A stretch of 64,000 nt of DNA from Streptomyces olivaceoviridis (GTDB lineage: Bacteria; Actinomycetota; Actinomycetes; Streptomycetales; Streptomycetaceae), in NCBI RefSeq assembly GCF_014650115.1, contig NZ_BMUI01000010.1, forward strand, positions 1 to 64,000, given 5' to 3'. The notes under the pieces were generated by a model. The model was not told the DNA's origin. It saw nothing but the letters and a program-made list of their open reading frames with translations, and searched no databases. This document shows positions 1 to 8,986 of this stretch, one piece after another; within the stretch, counting starts at the first letter, position 1; every line of letters begins with the position of its first letter. Made by a program: the position numbers and the translations under genes.

Positions 1-1
1 G

Positions 2-58
2 GTGCCACAACCCTACGAACGGCTGGGGCAGACCCAGGAAGAAGGTAGAGCCGCATGA
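2..58 (+). CDS. C-terminal end of an upstream gene of the sugar operon (partial)
   Basis: One forward frame is open from the left edge to a TGA at 56-58. That TGA overlaps the ATG of the next gene in the ATGA arrangement typical of coupled Streptomyces operons. The visible tail is only 18 residues, ending in QTQEEGRAA, which is too short to name. The pathway suggested by the next four genes would place a fuconate dehydratase or a fumarylacetoacetase-family hydrolase here. The operon link is inferred from the overlap alone. Confidence 0.35.
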   Translation: MPQPYERLGQTQEEGRAA

Positions 59-828
59 ACGACTTCGCGGGGCTGAGGGCCCTGGTGACCGGCGGAGCGT
101 CCGGTATCGGCCGTGCCACCGCCGACCTCCTCGCCGCCCGCGGCGCCCGGGTCGCGGTCCTCGACCTGGACCCGTCCGCGGTCGACAAGCCCCTCCTCGG
201 GCTGCGCGCCGACGTCACCGACGACACCTCGGTGCGTACGGCCGTCCAGGACGCCGCCGAGGCACTGGGCGGGCTGGACATCCTGGTGAACAACGCGGGC
301 ATCGGCGCCCAGGGCACCGTCGAGGACAACGACGACGCCGAGTGGCGGCACGTCTTCGACGTCAACGTCCTCGGCATGGTCCGCACCGCCCGTGCCTGTC
401 TGCCGTACCTGCGCCGCACCGCCGCTGCCCGTCCGGGCACCGCCGCGATCGTCAACACCTGCTCCATCGCGGCCACCGCCGGCCTGCCGCAGCGCGCCCT
501 GTACAGCGCGACCAAGGGCGCCGTGTACTCCCTGACCCTCGCCATGGCCGCCGACCACGTCCGCGAGGGCATCCGCGTCAACTGCGTCACCCCCGGTACG
601 GCGGACACCCCGTGGATCGGCCGGCTGCTGGACGCGGCCGGGGACCCGGCCGCCGAACGTGCCGCCCTGGAGGCCCGGCAGCCCACCGGGCGGCTGGTCT
701 CCGCCGCCGAAGTCGCGGGCGCCATCGCCTACTTGGCGAGCCCCCTCTCCGCAGCCACCACCGGCACCGCCCTCGCCGTCGACGGCGGCATGCAGGGCCT
801 CAGGCTGCGTCCGGCGGCGGACCGGTGA
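55..828 (+). CDS. SDR-family NAD(P)-dependent dehydrogenase (sugar-acid type)
   Basis: This 257-residue protein is a classical short-chain dehydrogenase. It has the cofactor loop TGGASGIG at residues 12-19, NNAG at 79-82, and the catalytic Ser137, Tyr150 and Lys154 with family spacing. The GAAGAAGG tract upstream of ATG 55 serves as ribosome binding site. It is the first complete gene of a run ending near 2940 in which every junction overlaps, so the genes are probably coupled. By context it would oxidise a sugar acid, for example 2-keto-3-deoxy-L-fuconate in the non-phosphorylative fucose route. The fold is certain; the substrate is inferred from neighbours. Confidence 0.85.
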   Translation: MNDFAGLRALVTGGASGIGRATADLLAARGARVAVLDLDPSAVDKPLLGLRADVTDDTSVRTAVQDAAEALGGLDILVNNAGIGAQGTVEDNDDAEWRHVFDVNVLGMVRTARACLPYLRRTAAARPGTAAIVNTCSIAATAGLPQRALYSATKGAVYSLTLAMAADHVREGIRVNCVTPGTADTPWIGRLLDAAGDPAAERAALEARQPTGRLVSAAEVAGAIAYLASPLSAATTGTALAVDGGMQGLRLRPAADR

Positions 829-1793
829 CCCGCCTGGGCCGCGGCGGCGCCGAGGTCACCTCCCTGGGCCTCGGCGCCGCCGCCCTCGGCAACCTCTACA
901 CCCCGGTCGGCGACGGGCAGGCGCACGCGGCCGTGCGGGCGGCCTGGGAGCGCGGCATCCGCTACTTCGACACCGCCCCCCACTACGGCCTCGGCCTGTC
1001 CGAACGCCGCCTGGGCGCGGCCCTGCGGGAGTACGACCGCGCCGACTACACGGTCTCCACCAAGGTCGGCCGCCGCCTGGAGCCGGCCGACGGCACCGGC
1101 GACGACCTGGCCAACGGCTTCGCCGTACCCGCGGCCCACCGCCGTGTCTGGGACTTCACCGCCGACGGCGTCCGCCGCACCCTGGAGGCGAGCCTGGAAC
1201 GCCTCGGCCTCGACCGGGTCGACATCGTCTACCTCCACGACCCCGACGACCACGCCGAAGAGGCCTTCCGCGAGGGCTACCCGGCGCTGGAGAAGCTCCG
1301 CGCCGAGGGCGTGGTGGGCGCCATCGGGGCGGGCATGAACCAGGCGGAGATGCTGGCCCGGTTCGTCCGTGACACGGACGTCGACGTGGTGCTCTGCGCG
1401 GGCCGGTACACCCTCCTCGACCAGAGCGCGGCCACCGAGCTGTTGCCCGAGGCCGTACGACGGGGCGTGTCCGTGGTCATCGGCGGCGCCTTCAACTCCG
1501 GCCTGCTGGCGGACCCGGCCCGCCACCCGACGTACAACTACGCCCAGGCACCCCGGGAGTTGCTCGACCGGGCACTGCGGATCCAGGCGGTGGCCGAGCG
1601 CCACGGCACCACCCTGCGCGCCGCCGCCCTGGCCTTCTGCTCCGCCCACCCGGCCGTGGCGAGCGTCCTGGCCGGCGCCCGCTCGGCGGCCGAAGTCCAC
1701 GACTGCGCCGACCAGTTCGCGACACCGGTGCCGGACGCCTTCTGGCGGGAACTGGGCGCGACCGGCCTGCTGCCCCCGGAGGCACCGTCATGA
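825..1793 (+). CDS. Aldo/keto reductase, L-fucose (aldose) dehydrogenase-like
   Basis: A 322-residue aldo/keto reductase. It starts at GTG 825, which overlaps the preceding TGA by 4 bp, and the protein begins VTRLGRGG. The family tetrad is complete: Asp49 and Tyr54 in FDTAPHYG, Lys80 in STKVGRR and His138 in LHDPDDH. The YFDTAPHYG signature and the neighbouring mutarotase and lactonase genes point to the subgroup that oxidises L-fucose, D-arabinose or L-galactose to aldonolactones with NAD(P)+. A longer in-frame extension runs far upstream but lies over the SDR gene and is rejected. Family assignment is firm; the sugar is inferred. Confidence 0.85.
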   Translation: MTRLGRGGAEVTSLGLGAAALGNLYTPVGDGQAHAAVRAAWERGIRYFDTAPHYGLGLSERRLGAALREYDRADYTVSTKVGRRLEPADGTGDDLANGFAVPAAHRRVWDFTADGVRRTLEASLERLGLDRVDIVYLHDPDDHAEEAFREGYPALEKLRAEGVVGAIGAGMNQAEMLARFVRDTDVDVVLCAGRYTLLDQSAATELLPEAVRRGVSVVIGGAFNSGLLADPARHPTYNYAQAPRELLDRALRIQAVAERHGTTLRAAALAFCSAHPAVASVLAGARSAAEVHDCADQFATPVPDAFWRELGATGLLPPEAPS

Positions 1794-2104
1794 GGGTCGC
1801 CCTGCACACCAAGGTCCGCGCGGACCGGATCGAGGAGTACGAGGCCGCCCACCGCGCGGTCCCGAAGGAGCTCACCGACGCCATCCGCGCCGCGGGGGCC
1901 ACCTCCTGGACCATCTGGCGGTCGGGGACCGACCTCTTCCACGTCCTGGAGTGCGCCGACTACGCCCGTCTGCTCGCCGAGCTGGAACGGCTCCCGGCCA
2001 ACGAGGCCTGGCAGACCCGGATGGCGGACCTGCTGGACGTGGCGCACGACTACTCCGCCGAGGGCACGGCCGCCACCCTGCCCGTCGTATGGGAGCTGCC
2101 ATGA
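1790..2104 (+). CDS. L-rhamnose/L-fucose mutarotase-like protein
   Basis: This 104-residue protein matches the small L-rhamnose mutarotase (RhaM, DUF718) family in length and pattern. It starts MRVALHTKV, carries an EYEAAHRAVPKEL segment, and has the C-terminal NEAWQTRM motif. Members interconvert alpha and beta anomers of 6-deoxyhexoses, feeding the dehydrogenase with the right anomer. Its ATG overlaps the end of the aldo/keto reductase gene by 4 bp and its own stop overlaps the next ATG, so it is embedded in the operon. Whether rhamnose or fucose is preferred cannot be read from sequence. Confidence 0.85.
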   Translation: MRVALHTKVRADRIEEYEAAHRAVPKELTDAIRAAGATSWTIWRSGTDLFHVLECADYARLLAELERLPANEAWQTRMADLLDVAHDYSAEGTAATLPVVWELP

Positions 2105-2940
2105 GCGTCGACGCCCACCACCACGTCTGGGACCTGACCGTCCGCGACCAGGACTGGATCCGGGGACCCGAACTCCAGCCGCTGCGCCGGAACTTCACCG
2201 TCACCGACCTGGAACCCGAGGCCCGCGCCGCCGGGGTCGACCGGACCGTCCTCGTCCAGACGATCACCGTGCCGGAGGAGACCCCCGAGTTCCTCGCCCT
2301 CGCCGCCGCCCACGACCTGATCGCCGGGGTCGTCGGCTGGACCGACCTCACCCACCCCGGCGTCGCCGACGAACTGGCCCGGCTGCGCGCGCTCCCCGGC
2401 GGCTCCTACCTGAAGGGCATCCGGCACCAGGTGCAGGGCGAACCCGACCCCGAGTGGCTGCTGCGGCCCGACGTCCTGCGCGGCCTGGCCGCCGTGGCCG
2501 ACGCCGGCCTGGTCTACGACCTGGTGGTCCAGCCCCACCAGCTCCCGGCCTGCGCGGTGGCGGCCAGGTCCCTGCCACAGCTCACCTTCGTCCTCGACCA
2601 CCTGGGCAAGCCGCCCATCGCCTCCGGGGACCGCGCGTCCTGGGCCGCCGCCCTGCGCGCCCTCGCCGCCCTCCCCAACACCGTCGCCAAACTCTCCGGC
2701 CTGGTCACCGAGGCCGGCCCGGACACCCGGACCCCCGCCGGTGTGCGCCCGTACGTCGACACCGCCCTGGACGCCTTCGGCCCCGCCCGGCTGATGACCG
2801 GCTCCGACTGGCCGGTGTGCACCCTGGCCATGAGCTACACCGACGTCCACGCGCTCACCCGGGAGGTGACGGCCGGGCTCGGCGAGGCGGAGCGCACGGC
2901 GCTGTTCGAGACCACCGCGACCCGCGTCTACGATCTCTGA
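2101..2940 (+). CDS. Amidohydrolase-2 family lactonase (L-fuconolactonase-like)
   Basis: A 279-residue TIM-barrel metal hydrolase of the amidohydrolase-2 group. It has the N-terminal metal motif DAHHHVWD at residues 4-11, and ends with a GSDWPVC motif that holds the conserved barrel Asp. These proteins hydrolyse sugar lactones such as L-fucono-1,5-lactone, the product expected from the upstream aldo/keto reductase. ATG 2101 overlaps the mutarotase stop by 4 bp. Its 3' end overlaps the last 13 bp of the convergent lipase maturation factor gene. It is the last gene of the operon visible here. Confidence 0.82.
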   Translation: MSVDAHHHVWDLTVRDQDWIRGPELQPLRRNFTVTDLEPEARAAGVDRTVLVQTITVPEETPEFLALAAAHDLIAGVVGWTDLTHPGVADELARLRALPGGSYLKGIRHQVQGEPDPEWLLRPDVLRGLAAVADAGLVYDLVVQPHQLPACAVAARSLPQLTFVLDHLGKPPIASGDRASWAAALRALAALPNTVAKLSGLVTEAGPDTRTPAGVRPYVDTALDAFGPARLMTGSDWPVCTLAMSYTDVHALTREVTAGLGEAERTALFETTATRVYDL

Positions 2941-4349
2941 ACCGCGCCCGCGAGCCGGGTCGGCGGCAGGTACTCCCGCACGAACGTCCGCTCCCAGCAC
3001 GCCCCCGTCTCCCGCAGCTCCGCCCAGGTCGTGTACCGGTACCGGAACAGCCGGGCCCGGACATAGCGCGGCGGGGTGTCCGGCGGGAACGGGGAGCGGC
3101 GCAGCAGCCGCAGCGTGTCCCGGTCGTTCTCCAGCAGGCGTTCCACCAGGCCGCCGAACCACTCCCCGGCGTAGGCCGGCGACAGCGCCGCGAACCACAT
3201 CAGCCAGTCCAGGCGCAGATGGTAGGGGGCGAACTGGCGCGGCCAGCGGCGCGGATCGCCGGGCTTGCCCTTGAAGGCGTACTCCCGCCAGTCCGAGTCC
3301 GGGTGCGGGGTGTCGTCCAGCGTGCCCTCGACCACCACCTCGTAGCGGACCCGGCTGACGCTGCCGAACGCACCGTAGGTGTTCACCAGGTGCAGCGGGT
3401 CGAAGGAGCGGTTCATCACCTGGCGGCGGGAGACCATGTTCACCACCGGGCGGTGGCTCAGGAAGAGCAGCAGCGCGCCGACCGCGAGCACCAGCACCTC
3501 GTACCACAGCGGTGCCGGGGGCACCGACGGCGCGGTCGCCGGCAGCCGGAGCGCGGACAGCGCCAGCACGATGGTGATCCAGTTCAGCCAGGAGAAGTTG
3601 CCGGAGAGCACCAGCCACAGCTGGGTGACGATCATCAGCGCGGCGGCGGCCGAGGCGATCGGCTGCGGGGTGAACAGCAGGACCGGTACGGCGAGCTGGG
3701 TGACGTGGTTGGCGGCCACCTCCACCCGGTGCAGCGGCTTCGGCAGACGGTGGAAGAACCAGCTCAGGGGGCCCGGCATCGGCTGGGTCTCGTGGTGGTA
3801 GTCCAGACAGGTCAGCCGCCGCCAGCAGGCGTCGCCCCGCATCTTGATCAGCCCGGCGCCGAACTCCACCCGGAACAGGATCCAGCGCAGCAGGAACAGC
3901 ACGACGACCGGCGGCGCCACCTCGCCGTTGCCGAGGAACGCGGCCAGGAAACCCGTCTCCAGCAGCAGCGACTCCCAGCCGAACGCGTACCACGTCTGGC
4001 CCACGTTGACGATCGACAGGTACAGCGCCCACGGCACCAGCCACAGCAGGATCCCGGCCCACAGCGGCAGCAGCGAGTCCGCCCCGGCCAGCAGGGCCGC
4101 CGACACCGCGCAGCCCGTCCAGGCACAGGCCGCGAAGAATCGGTCGGAGTAGTGCAGGTGGAACAGGCTCGGGGCGTGCCGGAACCGCACCCGGGCCAGG
4201 TGGCGGGGGATCGGCAGCATCCCGCCCTCGCCCAGCAGGGCCCGGAACTGGAGGGCCGCCGTCAGGAACGCGACCAGGTACACGGCGGCCAGAGCCCGCT
4301 GGAAGACCAGCCGGCTCAGCCAGTAGTCGGGTGCGGTGAACCAGTCCAC
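2928..4349 (-). CDS. Lipase maturation factor family protein
   Basis: A 473-residue polytopic membrane protein that begins VDWFTAPDYWLSRLVFQR, the characteristic amino-terminal signature of the lipase maturation factor (LMF1-like) family. Central segments contain several hydrophobic helices and family motifs such as RWILFRVEFGAGLIKMRGD, followed by DYHHETQPMPGPLSWFFH. Animal LMF1 helps lipases fold in the ER; bacterial members are abundant in actinomycetes and their role is not settled. The start is GTG 4349 behind an AGGAGGG site, with slightly long spacing. It is convergent with, and slightly overlaps, the sugar operon. Confidence 0.85.
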   Translation of the reverse strand: MDWFTAPDYWLSRLVFQRALAAVYLVAFLTAALQFRALLGEGGMLPIPRHLARVRFRHAPSLFHLHYSDRFFAACAWTGCAVSAALLAGADSLLPLWAGILLWLVPWALYLSIVNVGQTWYAFGWESLLLETGFLAAFLGNGEVAPPVVVLFLLRWILFRVEFGAGLIKMRGDACWRRLTCLDYHHETQPMPGPLSWFFHRLPKPLHRVEVAANHVTQLAVPVLLFTPQPIASAAAALMIVTQLWLVLSGNFSWLNWITIVLALSALRLPATAPSVPPAPLWYEVLVLAVGALLLFLSHRPVVNMVSRRQVMNRSFDPLHLVNTYGAFGSVSRVRYEVVVEGTLDDTPHPDSDWREYAFKGKPGDPRRWPRQFAPYHLRLDWLMWFAALSPAYAGEWFGGLVERLLENDRDTLRLLRRSPFPPDTPPRYVRARLFRYRYTTWAELRETGACWERTFVREYLPPTRLAGAVQRS

Positions 4350-4476
4350 GGCTGTGCGCGCCCTCCTGTGCGGCGAACCCGGCGCCGCTGTCGTCACGGC
4401 GTCCCCCGAGTTGCCAGCCAAACCTGAGCGATGCCAACAATAGGGCGTAATCACCCACAGTGATGCGGAGTGTGCG

Positions 4477-5847
4477 GTGCGGATACCCACCCGATCCATC
4501 GTCGCGGCCTGGGCGCTCTCGGTGGCGCTCCTCGCCGCGGGCTGCGCGGGCGCCGGTGTCAAGCAGACCAGGGCGGGCGAGCTGGTCGTCCTGGAGGCCG
4601 CCACCGACCGGGGGCCCGACCCCTTCACCGACCCCACGGACACCGGAACCCCCCGGCCGGAGTCCCCCCGGGGCAACGCCAGGGTCCCGCCCGGCGAAGT
4701 CGAGGCACCCCTGCGCGCGGCCCGTACCGTGTCCGGTGCCACGCCCGGCCTGTACAGGGGCACCCCGCACGTCGCCGCCTGCGACGTCGAGCGGCACATC
4801 GGCCGTCTGGTGGCGGACGGGGCCAAGGCCGACGCCTTCGCGCAGGCGGCCGACGTCACCCGGGCGGCGCTCCCCGGCTATCTGCGCGGCCTGACCCCGG
4901 TCGTCCTGGGCGGCGACACCCGCGTCACCAACCACGCCTACCGCGACGGTCAGGCGGCCCGCTACCAGGCCGTGCTCCAGGCCGGCACCGCGGTCCTCGT
5001 CGACGACCGGGGCCTGCCCCGGGTGCGCTGCGCCTGCGGCAACCCGCTCAAGCCGCCCGCGCCGACCCGCGGCGGTGCCGGGGCCCGCGGTACCCCCTGG
5101 GCCGGCTACCAGCCGAACCAGGTGATCGTGGTGGCCCCGGCGCCCCGGGCGGTCACCAGCATCACGATCCTGGACGCCGCGACCCGTGCCTGGATCGAGC
5201 GCCGGGTCGGCCCCGACGTCCGCCGGGACCGGATCGTGGCCCCGCCCGCGAGTGCCGCCGCCAGCCCGGTCCCGTCCGGTCCGGCGGACGCAGGACCCTC
5301 GGTCACCGGGTGGCCCAGCCCGCGCGAGAGCGGCCCGGCCGCGTCGAAGTCCCCGCCCGGTACGCCGCCGTCCCCGTCCGGCTCCGCGGTGCCGGACGGC
5401 CGGGGTGATCGCCCGGACGGTGCCAGCGGGCTCGCGGACCGGAACTCCGGGACGACGGCGCAGGAGCCGCCGCCCGCCGAGGACGCCCCCGATCCCGATC
5501 CCGTTCCCGATCCCGCCCGCGATCTCTCCCTCGACCTCTCCGTGGACCCCTCGGACCCGGGTGTCTCCGATCCGGGCGCCGTAGATCCGGACGGCCTTGT
5601 TCCGAGGGCCCCCGATCCGGGTGCCCTCGATCCAGGCACCTCCGCTCCGGACGCCTCTGCTCCGGGCGACTCCGAGCCGACCCTCACCGCCCCGGACACC
5701 TCCGCCGACACCGGCCCGTCCACCGTGCCCGAGACCCCCGGCCTCCCCGACGGCGGCGGCCTGGTCCCGGACGCCCCGCCCGCCGCCCGGTCCGGCACGG
5801 CACCCGGCACCGTCCCCGCCCGCCCCTCGGACGAGCCCGGCGGCTGA
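4477..5847 (+). CDS. Secreted lipoprotein, DUF6777-like, with long Pro/Asp-rich tail
   Basis: A 456-residue protein with a type II signal peptide; the lipobox is LLAAGC with Cys23, so it should be a membrane-attached lipoprotein. Residues about 85-250 form the only globular-looking part, including the pair CACGNPLKPP and a PWAGYQPNQV segment typical of a Streptomyces DUF6777-type domain. From about 260 to the end the chain is disordered and rich in Pro, Asp, Ser and Gly with many DPG/DPD steps, probably a wall-spanning stalk or linker. The start is GTG 4477. No enzymatic motif is visible, and its function is unknown. Confidence 0.72.
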   Translation: MRIPTRSIVAAWALSVALLAAGCAGAGVKQTRAGELVVLEAATDRGPDPFTDPTDTGTPRPESPRGNARVPPGEVEAPLRAARTVSGATPGLYRGTPHVAACDVERHIGRLVADGAKADAFAQAADVTRAALPGYLRGLTPVVLGGDTRVTNHAYRDGQAARYQAVLQAGTAVLVDDRGLPRVRCACGNPLKPPAPTRGGAGARGTPWAGYQPNQVIVVAPAPRAVTSITILDAATRAWIERRVGPDVRRDRIVAPPASAAASPVPSGPADAGPSVTGWPSPRESGPAASKSPPGTPPSPSGSAVPDGRGDRPDGASGLADRNSGTTAQEPPPAEDAPDPDPVPDPARDLSLDLSVDPSDPGVSDPGAVDPDGLVPRAPDPGALDPGTSAPDASAPGDSEPTLTAPDTSADTGPSTVPETPGLPDGGGLVPDAPPAARSGTAPGTVPARPSDEPGG

Positions 5848-5921
5848 GCGCGGGCCGGGTGGCCGCCGGGCCCGTCGCCGATCAAGTCGAAGAATCGGCC
5901 GGTTCCTGGCAAGGTGGCCCC

Positions 5922-8006
5922 ATGGCCGATCGGGGAGCGAGCGCCCTGTCACTCCCGGAGGACTGGCCCGCCCACCCGGACCCGATCCTCGCGCTCAACC
6001 GCATGGGCAGCTTCGACTGGGACCTGGACGCCGGTCTGTTCCACATGGACGCCCAGGCCCTCGCGGTGTTCGACCTGCTGCCCGAGGAGTACGACGGACG
6101 CCCGCAGACCCTGGCCGTCCGGGTGCCGCCGCCGGAGGCCGCCCGGCTCGACTCGGTGGTCGCCCGCGCGATCAAGGACGGCAGCGAGAACTACGGCGCC
6201 TACTTCCGCATCCGCTGCCGCGACGGCACCCTGCGCTGGACGCACACGCAGGGCTACATCCGGCGCGACGACACGGGCCGTCCGCGCCGGGTCGTCGGCA
6301 TCGTCCGCGACGCCACCGAGGAACTCGCCGACAGCGCGGCCCGCAGCCTCCGGGCCGCCCAGGACGAGGCGTTCCGGCAGCAGACCAGCGTCGTCCAGGT
6401 CATCTCCGCCGCGCTCGCCCACGCCCGCAGCGTCCAGGACGTCATCGACGTCCTCAAGGACACCCACGGCATCCGTCACCTCGGCGCGGCCAGCCTGGTG
6501 ATGGGCCTGGTGGAGGCGGGCCGGATCCGGCTGGTGGCCGAGGGACCCGTGGGCGCCTCCGTCCCCGGGACCCGCGTCACCCGGATCGACGAGCCGTACC
6601 CGATGAGCGAGGTCGTCCGCACGCTCGGCCCCCGGTTCATCGAATCGCCCGAGGAGTTCGCCGAGGGCTACCCGATCCTCTGGCCGCACCTCACCGACCT
6701 GCACATCACCTCGGCCGCCTACCTGCCCCTGATCGCCCAGGCCCGCCCGATCGGCGCGATGGGCCTGCTCTACGACGACCGGCGCGGCTTCTCCGCCGAG
6801 GAGCGCGCCGTCCTCGTCGCGCTGGGCAGCAGCATCGCCCAGAGCCTCATGCGGGCCATGCTCTACGAACAGGAGAAGGACCTCGCCCAGGGCCTCCAGC
6901 AGGCCATGCTGCCCCGCACCATCCCCAGCGTCCCCGGCGCCGACGTCGCGGTCCGCTACCGCTCGGCGGCGCTGGGCCGGGACATCGGCGGCGACTGGTA
7001 CGACCTCATCCCGCTGCCCGGAGACCGGGTCGGCGCGGTCATCGGGGACGTCCAGGGCCACGACACGCACGCGGCGGCCGTCATGGGCCAGCTGCGCATC
7101 GTGCTGCGCGCCTACGCCGCCGAGGGCCATCCCCCGGCCACCGTGATGGCCCGCGCCTCCGTCTTCCTGCACGAACTCGACACCGACCGCTTCGCCACCT
7201 GCCTGTACGCCGAGGCGGACCTGTCCACCGGAGTCGTCCAGGTGGTCCGCGCCGGGCACATCGACCCGCTGGTGCGGCACGGTGACGGCAACTGCGCCCG
7301 GGTGGGCGTCGAGGGCGGGCTGCCGCTCGGCCTGTCCGCCGAGTTCGGGCGGCTGGAGTATCCCGTCGCCACCCTGGAACTCGATCCCGGCCACACCCTG
7401 CTGCTGTGCACCGACGGGCTGGTCGAACAGCCCGGCGCCGACCTGGACGACGGCATGCGCGGCCTGGTGGACCTCGTCCGCGACGGCCCCCGCGAGGTGC
7501 GCGACCTCGCCGACCGGCTGATCCGGCTCGCCGAGGAGCGGGGCGGTGACGACGACGTGGCGCTGCTCCTGCTGCGGCGCCGCAGCAGGGAGGTCACGTG
7601 GGCCGGCGGCCGGCTCCGGCAGCAGGTGGCGCCCGGCGACCCGGAGGCCCTCACCCAGGCCCGGCACATGATCCAGGCCGCGGTCCGCGCCTGGGGCGCC
7701 CACGACCTCGCCGACGAGATCGAGCTGGTCGCCGGGGAGCTGATCACCAACGTGCTGATGCACACCGAGGGCTCCGCGACCGTCACCCTGCGGGCCCTGG
7801 ACGGCGGCGACCGCAGGCTGCGCATCGAGGTCGAGGACGGCTCCAGCGCCCTGCCACGGCGCCGCGACGCGGGGGAGATCGGTGTCTCCGGGCGCGGCCT
7901 GGTCCTCGTGGAACGGCTCTCCGACAGCTGGGGCGTGGAGGCGCGGGGCGGCGGCAAGGCGGTGTGGTGCGAGTTCCGGGTGCCCCGGCCACCGGTCCGG
8001 GCGTGA
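5922..8006 (+). CDS. PAS-GAF-SpoIIE (PP2C-type) phosphatase with C-terminal HATPase domain
   Basis: A 694-residue signalling protein. In order it has a PAS-like sensor (about 20-150), a GAF-like domain (about 155-310), a SpoIIE/PP2C serine phosphatase (about 325-555, with GGDWYD and GDVQGHD metal-binding motifs and a CTDGLVEQ motif), and a GHKL kinase-like domain (about 575-690, N-box ELITNVLMH, then GRGLVLVERL). Such proteins couple an RsbU-like phosphatase to an anti-sigma-like kinase in partner-switching networks for stress sigma factors and development, which are highly expanded in Streptomyces. ATG 5922 is preferred over an upstream in-frame start because the PAS domain follows directly. 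No anti-sigma antagonist gene lies next to it. Confidence 0.9.
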   Translation: MADRGASALSLPEDWPAHPDPILALNRMGSFDWDLDAGLFHMDAQALAVFDLLPEEYDGRPQTLAVRVPPPEAARLDSVVARAIKDGSENYGAYFRIRCRDGTLRWTHTQGYIRRDDTGRPRRVVGIVRDATEELADSAARSLRAAQDEAFRQQTSVVQVISAALAHARSVQDVIDVLKDTHGIRHLGAASLVMGLVEAGRIRLVAEGPVGASVPGTRVTRIDEPYPMSEVVRTLGPRFIESPEEFAEGYPILWPHLTDLHITSAAYLPLIAQARPIGAMGLLYDDRRGFSAEERAVLVALGSSIAQSLMRAMLYEQEKDLAQGLQQAMLPRTIPSVPGADVAVRYRSAALGRDIGGDWYDLIPLPGDRVGAVIGDVQGHDTHAAAVMGQLRIVLRAYAAEGHPPATVMARASVFLHELDTDRFATCLYAEADLSTGVVQVVRAGHIDPLVRHGDGNCARVGVEGGLPLGLSAEFGRLEYPVATLELDPGHTLLLCTDGLVEQPGADLDDGMRGLVDLVRDGPREVRDLADRLIRLAEERGGDDDVALLLLRRRSREVTWAGGRLRQQVAPGDPEALTQARHMIQAAVRAWGAHDLADEIELVAGELITNVLMHTEGSATVTLRALDGGDRRLRIEVEDGSSALPRRRDAGEIGVSGRGLVLVERLSDSWGVEARGGGKAVWCEFRVPRPPVRA

Positions 8007-8046
8007 CGGCAGGGGCGTTGTCGGTGTCGGATGGCACTCTGGACGT

Positions 8047-8910
8047 ATGCCCGAACTGCCCGAGGTAGCAGCGCTGACGGACTTCCTCACCGAGCACCTG
8101 GTCGGACGGCGGGTGGTACGGGTGCTGCCCGTGGCCATCAGCGTCCTGAAGACGTACGACCCCCCGGTCACGGCCGTCGAGGGAGCCGAGGTGACGGCCG
8201 TGCGTCGGCACGGCAAGTTCCTGGACGTCGAGACGGACGGCGGGCTGCATCTGGTGGTCCATCTGGCCCGCGCGGGCTGGCTCCAGTGGAAGGACCGGCT
8301 GCCGGACGGCCCGCCGAAGCCCGGGAAGGGCCCGCTGGCGCTGCGCGTGGCCCTGGAGACCGGCGAGGGCTTCGACCTGACCGAGGCCGGCACGCAGAAG
8401 CGTCTCGCCGTGTACGTCGTCCGCGACCCGGAAGAGGTGCCCGGCATCGCCCGCCTCGGCCCGGATCCGCTCGCCGGCGACTTCGACGAGGACCGCTTCG
8501 CCGCCCTGCTCCAGGGCGAACGGCGGCAGCTCAAGGGTGCCCTGCGCGACCAGTCGCTGATCGCGGGCGTGGGCAACGCCTACAGCGACGAGATCCTGCA
8601 CGCCGCGAAGATGTCCCCGTTCAAGCCGGCCGCCTCCCTCACCCCGGAGGAGACCCACCGGCTGTACGAGGCGCTGCGCGACACGCTCGCCGAGGCGGTC
8701 GAGCGCTCCCGGGGCGTGGCCGTCGGGCGGCTGAAGGCGGAGAAGAAGAGCGGTCTGCGCGTCCACGGTCGCACCGGCGAGGCCTGCCCGGTGTGCGGCG
8801 ACACCATCCGCGAGGTCTCCTTCAGCGACTCCTCGCTCCAGTACTGCCCCACCTGCCAGACGGGCGGCAAGCCCCTGGCCGACCGTCGGCTCTCCCGTCT
8901 GCTGAAATGA
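8047..8910 (+). CDS. Fpg/Nei family DNA glycosylase
   Basis: This 287-residue protein begins MPELPEV, the conserved N-terminus of the Fpg/Nei family in which Pro2 is the nucleophile and Glu3 assists. HGKFLDVE supplies the conserved Lys, DQSLIAGVGNAYSDEIL is the helix-two-turn-helix region, and the C-terminus carries an intact zinc finger of the form CxxC-x16-CxxC. It would excise oxidised bases and cleave abasic sites. Actinomycetes carry several paralogues, and sequence alone does not separate 8-oxoguanine from pyrimidine preference. The next gene is convergent. Confidence 0.9.
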   Translation: MPELPEVAALTDFLTEHLVGRRVVRVLPVAISVLKTYDPPVTAVEGAEVTAVRRHGKFLDVETDGGLHLVVHLARAGWLQWKDRLPDGPPKPGKGPLALRVALETGEGFDLTEAGTQKRLAVYVVRDPEEVPGIARLGPDPLAGDFDEDRFAALLQGERRQLKGALRDQSLIAGVGNAYSDEILHAAKMSPFKPAASLTPEETHRLYEALRDTLAEAVERSRGVAVGRLKAEKKSGLRVHGRTGEACPVCGDTIREVSFSDSSLQYCPTCQTGGKPLADRRLSRLLK

Positions 8911-8986
8911 GCCCGGGGCCCGGGTCCGGCTGTTGTGCCGGCGGGGCGAGGGTGGCACCGAGGAGCACGGTCACGTCCCGGTGCGG

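Noticed and set aside
2050..5952. Very long minus-strand open frame (about 1300 codons)
   Set aside because: It is an antisense shadow of the lactonase, the DUF6777-like lipoprotein and part of the lipase maturation factor in another frame; composition is Gly/Arg/Pro-rich with no domain motif.
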